DNA from: Pseudomonadota bacterium | GTDB taxonomy: Bacteria; Pseudomonadota; Gammaproteobacteria; Xanthomonadales; Rhodanobacteraceae | DNA: 11,720 nucleotides | Direction: 5' to 3' | Assembly: GCA_018241165.1 (NCBI GenBank) | Contig: JAFEEK010000497.1 | Location: 1-11,720 of the forward strand | Part shown: in pieces, positions 6,679-11,720 of the stretch | Layout: each line of letters begins with the position of its first letter | Position numbering within the stretch: the stretch's first letter is position 1 | The notes under the pieces: model-generated | What the model was told of the DNA's origin: nothing | The model's database searches: none | What the model saw: the letters and a program-made list of their open reading frames with translations, nothing else | Program-made: the position numbers and the translations under genes

Positions 6679-8574
6679 ATGAAACAGCGCGCAGCTCGAT
6701 TCTTTGACGCCATCGCCGGTGATGAATCCGAGCGATCCCTGCAATCGCGTCGATTCACGCAGATGGCAATCATTGCCGCCGTGCCGCTGCTCATCGTGCT
6801 CGCCCTGTTCGCGATGGAGCGCGATTGGCGAACCGCCGGCCTGCTTGCCGCAGCACTGGCTTTGGTCCTGTTTTGCGTGTGGCTGGATCGGCGCAGCGGA
6901 ACTGCCTCGGCCAACCTCGTCTTCATCTGGATGCTGGCGGTGATATTGACCTCGATCATCTGGGTCAATCAGGGACCTTATGACGAAGCGCTGATGGCCT
7001 ATCCGACCCTGGTGGTCGCTGCCGCGATGCTGTTCACCGGCAAGCAGTTCCTGGGCCTGTTTGCATTCTTGCTCACAGCTCTCGTGTCGCTCAACATTGC
7101 CTCGATGGTCGGCTGGGCCAATTTTTCCGCAGGGATTCCCGGTCCGAGTCGCCCGATCGACATGCTCTCCATTTTGATTGCCAGCGCCGCGGCCGGCTGG
7201 GTGCTGGCCAACGACATGCGCCAGGTGATCCGGCGCCTGCGCGTGGAAATCGCCCGCGTGCGCGATTCCGAGGCGAATTTCGCCAATCTTGCCCTGCATG
7301 ATGGCCTTACCCAACTGCCCAATCGCGCGCTCGCGCGCCAGCGCATGGATGCGGCGATCGTGCAGGGACGCGAGCAAGGCGCGATGGTGGTCGTTTTGTT
7401 CATCGACGTGGACGATTTCAAGACGATCAACGATTCGCTCGGGCACTCGGTCGGCGACGAATTTCTCCAGCATGTGGCAAAACGCCTGGGCGCCGCCGTA
7501 CGTGATGGCGATACGGTCAGTCGGCAGGGCGGCGACGAGTTTCTCGTCGTACTGCCGGACATACGCGATCTGAATGCAGTGTCGGCGATCGCGAATCAGA
7601 TCCTGCAATCCATATCGCTGCCGATCGAGGTACGCGGGATGCAGCTGCTGACGTCCGCCTCGATCGGCATCGCGGTTTTCCCGCACGACGGCAGCGAATA
7701 CGAGTCGGTGCTCAAATGCGCGGATCTGGCGCTGTATCAGGCCAAGGACGCGGGACGCAACACGTTTCGCTTCTTCGATACCACGATGAACGCGAACTTG
7801 CTCGAGCATGTGCAACTGATATCCGGCCTGCGCCACGGATTGCACCGGCACGAACTGGTTCTGCATTACCAGCCGATCTTCGATCTTGCCAGCCGCCGGC
7901 TTGTCGCGGTGGAGGCGTTGCTGCGCTGGCAGCATCCTGATCTGGGATTGGTCCTGCCGGGGCGGTTCATCGCGGCCGCCGAAAAGTCGGGCATCATCGT
8001 CGATATCGGCGCTTGGGTGCTGCACGAGGCCTGCCGGCAGATGGCGGCATGGCGCGCGCTCGGCCACAGTGGATTTGTCGTCTGCGTCAACCTGTCGATG
8101 ACGCAGTTCAAGCGCGGTTCGATTTCCCACGTCGTGCAGTCCGCATTGAGTCGTGCCGATCTGGATCCTGCAAGCCTTGAACTCGAACTCACCGAGTCGG
8201 TACTGCTCCAGGACTCGCAAAAATTCAAGGACGAACTCGCGGGCCTCAAAGACCTTGGCGTTTCGCTTTCGATCGACGACTTCGGCACCGGCTATTCAAA
8301 TCTGTCGTATTTGCAGAAGTTGCGCGTGGACAAGCTCAAGATCGATCAAACCTTCGTACAGAGGCTGCTCGCCAGTTCCGCGGACAAGGCCATCGTCGCG
8401 GCCATCATCCAGATGGCGCGCAGCCTGCAACTGGAGACCGTCGCCGAAGGAATCGAGAGCGAGGGCGAGTGCCTGCTGCTTGCCGAGCTCGGCTGCGATT
8501 GTGGACAGGGCTATTGGTTCGGGCGGCCGCAGGCTGCGGAGCATTTCGAGGCGCTCGTGCAGCTGCGGCAGTAA
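6679..8574 (+). CDS. membrane-bound GGDEF-EAL cyclic-di-GMP protein
   Basis: This encodes 631 residues. The N-terminus (about 28-178) holds some six hydrophobic segments, near 28-45, 53-69, 78-95, 107-120, 123-142 and 162-177. They form a membrane sensor I cannot assign to a named family, though it is MASE-like in style. A short helical linker leads to a GGDEF domain (about 203-368) with an intact G-G-D-E-F at 284-288 and an inhibitory-site R-D-G-D at 275-278, five residues before it. The EAL domain (about 383-630) keeps E412-A-L, N471, T-E (E506), D533-D534 in D-D-F-G-T-G-Y-S-N-L, K554 and E590. By family knowledge the protein could both make and degrade c-di-GMP; which activity dominates cannot be read from sequence. 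A stop codon at 6661-6663 in the same frame rules out a start upstream of it. The gene lies 100 bp after relA, with no clear promoter visible. Confidence 0.93.
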   Translation: MKQRAARFFDAIAGDESERSLQSRRFTQMAIIAAVPLLIVLALFAMERDWRTAGLLAAALALVLFCVWLDRRSGTASANLVFIWMLAVILTSIIWVNQGPYDEALMAYPTLVVAAAMLFTGKQFLGLFAFLLTALVSLNIASMVGWANFSAGIPGPSRPIDMLSILIASAAAGWVLANDMRQVIRRLRVEIARVRDSEANFANLALHDGLTQLPNRALARQRMDAAIVQGREQGAMVVVLFIDVDDFKTINDSLGHSVGDEFLQHVAKRLGAAVRDGDTVSRQGGDEFLVVLPDIRDLNAVSAIANQILQSISLPIEVRGMQLLTSASIGIAVFPHDGSEYESVLKCADLALYQAKDAGRNTFRFFDTTMNANLLEHVQLISGLRHGLHRHELVLHYQPIFDLASRRLVAVEALLRWQHPDLGLVLPGRFIAAAEKSGIIVDIGAWVLHEACRQMAAWRALGHSGFVVCVNLSMTQFKRGSISHVVQSALSRADLDPASLELELTESVLLQDSQKFKDELAGLKDLGVSLSIDDFGTGYSNLSYLQKLRVDKLKIDQTFVQRLLASSADKAIVAAIIQMARSLQLETVAEGIESEGECLLLAELGCDCGQGYWFGRPQAAEHFEALVQLRQ

Positions 8575-8695
8575 GCCGATGGCGCAACGGCGCCGATGGC
8601 GATCATGTCGCGGGGCGACCGGATTGGCCACATTCCCTTGTTTTTCAGCCGAGTTGCGCTATCCGGCGTGATATCCTTGCGGCCGGAATCGGGGC

Positions 8696-11191
8696 ATGCG
8701 GGTCGGGCACGTGATCGAGATTGGCGGCTACAAAATCCTGCGTCAGCTCGGCCGCGGCGGCATGGCCACGGTGTACCTGGCGATGCAGGAATCGGTGCAG
8801 CGCGAGGTCGCGCTCAAGGTGATGTCGCCGAGCCTGCTTGCCGATCCGGATTTCGGCGAGCGCTTCCTGCGCGAGGCGCGCATCGCGGCCAAGCTGCACC
8901 ATCGCAACGTGGTCGGCGTGCACGACGTCGGCCGCACCGGCGAATACCACTACATCGCGATGGAATACCTCGGCGGCGGCGCCGTGCTGGCCAAGGACGG
9001 TACGCCGCGTTCGGCCGCTTTCGCCCTGCGCGTGACGCGTGAGATCGCGACGGCGCTGAACTACGCGCACGCCAAGGGTTTCGTCCATCGCGACGTCAAG
9101 CCCGACAACATCCTGCTGCGCGAGGACGGCAGCGCCGCGTTGACCGACTTCGGCATCGCCCGCGCCAGCGATTCGGCCACGCACATGACGCGCACCGGCA
9201 CGGTGATCGGCACGCCGCACTACATGAGCCCGGAGCAGGCGCGCGGGCGCCCGCTCGATGGCCGCGCCGACTTGTACAGCCTCGGCATCGTGCTGCACGA
9301 ACTGCTGACCGGGCGCGTGCCGTTCCACGCCGACGATTCGCTGGCGGTCGGGATCATGCACATCACCCAGCCGATTCCGATCCTGCCCGAGCGCCTGCAA
9401 GCGCTGCAACCCTTTCTCAACCGCCTGCTGGCCAAGCAGCCGGACGACCGCTTTCAGGACGGAGCGGCCGTGGCCGATGCGATCGAACAGGTCGAACTGG
9501 ACATCGCCGCCGGCAAGCATCCGGAGTTGACCGATTCGACCACTCCACTGCCGCGCCGCGCGCCCGTTTCGAGCGACGCGACCGTGGCGCTGCCGCCGTC
9601 CGGTGGAGCGCGCCTGCGCGCTGAACCAAGCCTGGGCAGGCTCGACGACATCGCCAATGCGCCGATGCATCGTTCGCCGCATCGCGCCGCCGCGCCCGAA
9701 GGCAAGCGCCGCGGCTGGATTTTCGCGGCGATTGCCGCGGTCGCGATCGCGGTGCTGGCGCTGTGGTTTTTCCAGAATCGCGTGCGCGGATTGCTGCCGA
9801 ACACCGAACTCAACACCCTGATCGCGCGCGGCGACAAGGCGCTGGCCGAAGACAAGCTGGTCGGCAACCACAACGACAGCGCGCGCGAATTGTTCCAGGC
9901 CGCGCGCACGCTCGATCCGGACAATGAAGCTGCGCGCGCAGGTCTGAACAAGGTCGGCCAACGCCTGATCGAACAGGCGCGTGCGGCGCTCACGCGCAAC
10001 GATTTTGCCACCGCGCAATCCGATCTCGACCAGGCCAACGAAGTACTCGGCGGCGGCAAGGAAGTCGAGGATCTCAAGGCCGCGCTGCACGCCGCGCAAA
10101 CGCGCAACACGGCCAGCGCAGCACTTATCGAAAAAGCAGATGCCGCGCTTGCAGCCGGAAAGCTCGTCGGCAGCGGCAGCGCCGCGGAAACCTACCTGCG
10201 CGTGCTCGACGCCGATGCCACCAATGCGGTAGCGCTCAATGGCTTGAAAAAGGTCGCCGAAGCGGTGGCCCAGCAGGCGCGCGACGCGATTGCGGCGAAC
10301 AACGTGGACCAGGCCAACCAGCTCATTGCCGAACTGGCACAGTTGTCGCCGAACCACCCGGCCATCCCCGAGTTGCGCGGCGCCATCGCCAAGTTGCATG
10401 CCGGCGCGCAGCAGGTGCTGGAAGATACGCTCACGAAAGCCGAGGCCCAGCAGCGTGCCGGACGCATCGCGGGAGCGGACGGTGCGCTCGCGTTGTTCCA
10501 GGCCGCGCTGAAGAGCGATCCGGCGAATGCCCGCGCAAAGAGCGGCATGGCCAGGGTCGCGCAAACCCTGATTGCGCAAGCCAATGCCGCGCTGGACGAC
10601 GACAACGCCACGCAAGCCGCAGCCTTGTTGCAGCAGGCCGCACAGGCCATGCCGGACAGTCCCGCATTGCGCAAGGCCAATTCACGGCTCACTGACGCGC
10701 GCGAACGTCTCGACGCGGCAAAAAAAAAATCCCAATTGACACCGGCCGATCAGCTTCGCATTCGGGCGATGCTGAATGACGCCGACCAGGCGATGGCGTC
10801 GGGCAACCTGATTTTGCCGCCGGGCGATTGCGCATTCGACAAGTACCGCGCGGTGCTCGCGATCGATTCGGATAACGCTGCGGCGATGGCGGGTCTTGCG
10901 AAGATTCCCGCGCGTGCCAGGGAATTATTCGAACTGGCGATCCGCAACGGGACTCCGAACCGGGCACGCGCCTACATCGACGCAGTGTCGCAGTCCGATC
11001 CCGATGACGCATCGGTACCGGCGATGCGCAACCGTCTTGCCGATGTCTTCCTCGACCAGACCCAGAGTTTCATCGCGCAGAAGCGCCGCGCCGATGCCGG
11101 CCGTGCGCTCGACGCGGCGCGCGAACTGAATCCGAACAATCCGCGCCTGGCGGCATTGCGCGCGCAGTTCGAGTCGATGCCACCAAACTGA
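8696..11191 (+). CDS. Hanks-type Ser/Thr protein kinase with four extracytoplasmic TPR-like modules
   Basis: This encodes 831 residues. The kinase domain (about 11-265) has the glycine-rich loop G-R-G-G-M-A-T-V-Y, K41 in V-A-L-K-V-M, E60, H-R-D-V-K-P-D-N (131-138, catalytic D133), D-F-G (151-153), Thr residues in the activation loop (T165, T167, T169) and S-P-E (178-180) in place of A-P-E. All catalytic residues are present, so it should be active. A Pro- and Ala-rich linker follows (about 275-336), then K-R-R and one membrane span (341-359). Residues 375-831 hold four related modules of roughly 100-140 residues beginning near 375, 477, 578 and 692. The layout resembles PknB receptor kinases, with TPR-like modules in place of PASTA domains. 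Basic K-R-R before the span fits a cytoplasmic kinase and periplasmic modules. No phosphatase or FHA partner lies in the window. Substrate and signal are unknown. Confidence 0.92.
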   Translation: MRVGHVIEIGGYKILRQLGRGGMATVYLAMQESVQREVALKVMSPSLLADPDFGERFLREARIAAKLHHRNVVGVHDVGRTGEYHYIAMEYLGGGAVLAKDGTPRSAAFALRVTREIATALNYAHAKGFVHRDVKPDNILLREDGSAALTDFGIARASDSATHMTRTGTVIGTPHYMSPEQARGRPLDGRADLYSLGIVLHELLTGRVPFHADDSLAVGIMHITQPIPILPERLQALQPFLNRLLAKQPDDRFQDGAAVADAIEQVELDIAAGKHPELTDSTTPLPRRAPVSSDATVALPPSGGARLRAEPSLGRLDDIANAPMHRSPHRAAAPEGKRRGWIFAAIAAVAIAVLALWFFQNRVRGLLPNTELNTLIARGDKALAEDKLVGNHNDSARELFQAARTLDPDNEAARAGLNKVGQRLIEQARAALTRNDFATAQSDLDQANEVLGGGKEVEDLKAALHAAQTRNTASAALIEKADAALAAGKLVGSGSAAETYLRVLDADATNAVALNGLKKVAEAVAQQARDAIAANNVDQANQLIAELAQLSPNHPAIPELRGAIAKLHAGAQQVLEDTLTKAEAQQRAGRIAGADGALALFQAALKSDPANARAKSGMARVAQTLIAQANAALDDDNATQAAALLQQAAQAMPDSPALRKANSRLTDARERLDAAKKKSQLTPADQLRIRAMLNDADQAMASGNLILPPGDCAFDKYRAVLAIDSDNAAAMAGLAKIPARARELFELAIRNGTPNRARAYIDAVSQSDPDDASVPAMRNRLADVFLDQTQSFIAQKRRADAGRALDAARELNPNNPRLAALRAQFESMPPN
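9818..11188 (+). repeat. four tandem TPR-like modules within the kinase gene
   Basis: The modules begin with related helices: L-I-A-R-G-D-K-A-L-A-E-D-K-L-V-G (residue 375), L-I-E-K-A-D-A-A-L-A-A-G-K-L-V-G (477), T-L-T-K-A-E-A-Q-Q-R-A-G-R-I-A-G (578) and M-L-N-D-A-D-Q-A-M-A-S-G-N-L-I-L (692). The spacings are 102, 101 and 114 residues. Each then has a D-P-x-N-A-x-A-x-x-G-L-x-x-V type helix pair (about 406, 504, 607 and 723) and a further A-x-x-A-x-x-A-L pair. Divergence between copies is high, so this is old protein-level duplication, not a recent DNA repeat. I recall the same module in other gammaproteobacterial kinases and membrane proteins; its ligand is unknown to me. Confidence 0.75.
10720..10729 (+). 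other. run of ten A residues in the kinase coding sequence
   Basis: The last base of the Ala675 codon and three AAA Lys codons (676-678) make ten consecutive A residues in an otherwise GC-rich gene. The site lies in the linker between the third and fourth modules. The frame is open through the run, so the gene is intact as sequenced. Runs of nine or more A residues are known to cause RNA polymerase slippage in bacteria. One added A would lead to a TGA at 10777-10779, and one lost A to a TGA at 10737-10739. Either shift would give a kinase lacking the fourth module. Confidence 0.6.
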
Positions 11192-11218
11192 GGGCGCGGC
11201 TCTGATTGCCTCGGGGTT

Positions 11219-11253
11219 TCGTCACCCCGGCGAAAGCCGGGGTCCATTTTGAT
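11219..11253 (+). repeat. REP-like dispersed palindrome, copy 1 of an inverted pair
   Basis: This 35-bp unit matches the reverse complement of 11274-11308 at 30 of 35 positions. Its core is an 8-bp stem, ACCCCGGC (11224-11231) with GCCGGGGT (11236-11243), closed by a GAAA tetraloop, followed by CCATTTTGAT. It begins 27 bp after the kinase stop and is a reasonable terminator for that gene. The family (core CCGGCGAAAGCCGG) is widely scattered between genes in proteobacteria, and its translation gives the familiar spurious V-I-P-A-K-A-G-I peptide. Confidence 0.75.
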
Positions 11254-11273
11254 CTTGCTCGTTGGCCGAAGGA

Positions 11274-11308
11274 ATCAAGATGGATTCCGGCTTTCGCCGG
11301 AATGACGA
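11274..11308 (-). repeat. REP-like dispersed palindrome, copy 2 of an inverted pair
   Basis: This is the inverted partner of 11219-11253, separated from it by 20 bp. Its stem is ATTCCGGC (11284-11291) with GCCGGAAT (11296-11303), with the GAAA loop on the minus strand. The differences from copy 1 in the stem are CC to TT on one side and GG to AA on the other, so pairing is kept. It ends 17 bp from the stop of the minus-strand glycosyltransferase and could terminate that gene. The two copies can also pair with each other as one long hairpin, extended by GATCTTGCTCGT (11251-11262) against ACGAGCAAAATC (11305-11316) as an alternative pairing. Confidence 0.75.
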
Positions 11309-11325
11309 GCAAAATCAGAATCTAC

Positions 11326-11720
11326 TTAATGCGGTGGCAATATTTTCGCCAGCGCCGCGCGCGCCGCGTCGAAGGAAAAGTGCTCGCGCACGTTGGCAAG
11401 GCCGTTGTCGGACAACTTCTTCCACAATTCCGCATCGGCGTAGGCGCGCACGATCGCCGCGGCAAAATCCGCCGGCATGTCGGCAACCAGCAGATCCTCG
11501 CCATCGCGCGCATGCATGCCTTCGGCCGCGGGCGACGTCGCCACCACCGGCAGGCCGCAACTCATCGCCATGTTGATCTTGCCCTTGACCCCGGCGCCAT
11601 AGCGCAGCGGCGCCAGCGCGAGGCGGCAGCCGTCCATGAACGGGGCGATGTCCTCGACGAAACCGTGCACGGTCACGCCATCATGCGCGAGTTCGAGGAT
11701 CTGCTTCGGCGCCTTGCTGC
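11326..11720 (-). CDS. glycosyltransferase family 4-like, C-terminal part (5' end outside window)
   Basis: The minus-strand frame is open from the window edge (11720) to TAA at 11326-11328, giving about 130 visible residues. It shows the nucleotide-sugar-binding C-terminal half of a GT-B fold: G-V-T-V-H-G-F-V-E-D-I-A-P-F-M, then L-A-P-L-R-Y-G-A-G-V-K-G-K-I-N-M-A-M-S-C-G-L-P-V-V-A-T and A-A-E-G-M. Family knowledge: such enzymes transfer a sugar from an NDP-sugar in polysaccharide, lipopolysaccharide or protein glycan synthesis. The position that is Glu in the usual L-E-A-M motif is Met here; I recall related proteins with Gln or other residues at that place, so this may be a subfamily trait. 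The acceptor and sugar cannot be told. A GTG at 11676 reads as Val within the domain and is not the start. The gene converges on the kinase. Confidence 0.85.
   Translation of the reverse strand, partial: SKAPKQILELAHDGVTVHGFVEDIAPFMDGCRLALAPLRYGAGVKGKINMAMSCGLPVVATSPAAEGMHARDGEDLLVADMPADFAAAIVRAYADAELWKKLSDNGLANVREHFSFDAARAALAKILPPH

Noticed and set aside
5100..6968. 622-residue open frame on the minus strand across relA
   Set aside because: It lies opposite a clear RelA, its translation shows no domain I recognise, and long antisense frames are common in GC-rich genes.
6439..8220. 593-residue open frame on the minus strand across the GGDEF-EAL gene
   Set aside because: Codon-bias shadow of a gene with intact catalytic motifs; rich in His, Arg and Gln with no domain.
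8581..8619. Two small hairpins after the GGDEF-EAL gene (GGCGC/GCGCC at 8581-8594, GTCGC/GCGAC at 8607-8619)
   Set aside because: Stems are only 5 bp with no T-run, as expected by chance in GC-rich sequence.
8638..8665. TTGTTT and TATCCG, 16 bp apart, as a kinase promoter
   Set aside because: The -10 match is poor, and similar pairs are easy to find by chance.
8645..10615. 656-residue open frame on the minus strand across the kinase gene
   Set aside because: Shadow of the kinase and its repeats; no recognisable domain in the translation.
11070..11312. Minus-strand frame beginning M-L-V-I-P-A-K-A-G-I-H
   Set aside because: This is the known spurious translation of the dispersed palindromic repeat, followed by antisense of the kinase end.
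1..11720. CRISPR arrays, tRNA or rRNA genes, insertion sequences
   Set aside because: No regularly spaced repeats, no tRNA-like cloverleaf and no transposase or integrase motif was seen on either strand.

Overview
This window is a GC-rich chromosomal segment with six genes and no sign of plasmid, phage or insertion-sequence content. Protein features suggest a gammaproteobacterium of the Xanthomonadales/Lysobacterales group, perhaps near Dokdonella or Rhodanobacter. The clues are a HrpA C-terminus of the proteobacterial type, a RelA with the EFDD signature, a small secreted protein of a type I recall from Xanthomonadaceae, and an exported DUF11-like protein with a D-R-I-F-x-x-x-F-E motif. The taxonomic placement is inference from remembered families, not a search result.

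Layout. The 3' end of hrpA (ATP-dependent RNA helicase) enters from the left and stops at 1299. It converges on a small secreted protein of unknown function on the minus strand (1359-1835). A 192-bp, relatively AT-rich divergent region (1836-2027) separates that gene from a large exported protein with DUF11/Ig-like repeats (2028-4394). A perfect GC hairpin (4408-4429) lies between it and relA (4452-6578), the ribosome-associated ppGpp synthetase. Next come a membrane-bound GGDEF-EAL cyclic-di-GMP protein (6679-8574) and a Hanks-type Ser/Thr kinase (8696-11191). The kinase has one membrane span and four TPR-like modules on the far side. The window closes with the C-terminal part of a minus-strand glycosyltransferase (11326 to the edge), which converges on the kinase.

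How the genes relate. From 4452 to 11191 three signalling genes of different kinds lie on one strand: ppGpp, c-di-GMP and protein phosphorylation. The gaps between them are 100 and 121 bp, so they could be separate units, and I see no direct evidence that they form one pathway. Both convergent junctions (1300-1358 and 11192-11325) carry palindromes of the same dispersed-repeat family, and the stems keep their pairing by paired base changes. They are probably used as two-way terminators.

The most interesting points are the modular extracytoplasmic repeat region of the kinase, a run of ten A residues inside that gene where slippage would remove the last module, and the compensatory changes among the intergenic palindromes. 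I do not see a clear new defence, biosynthetic or mobile system here.
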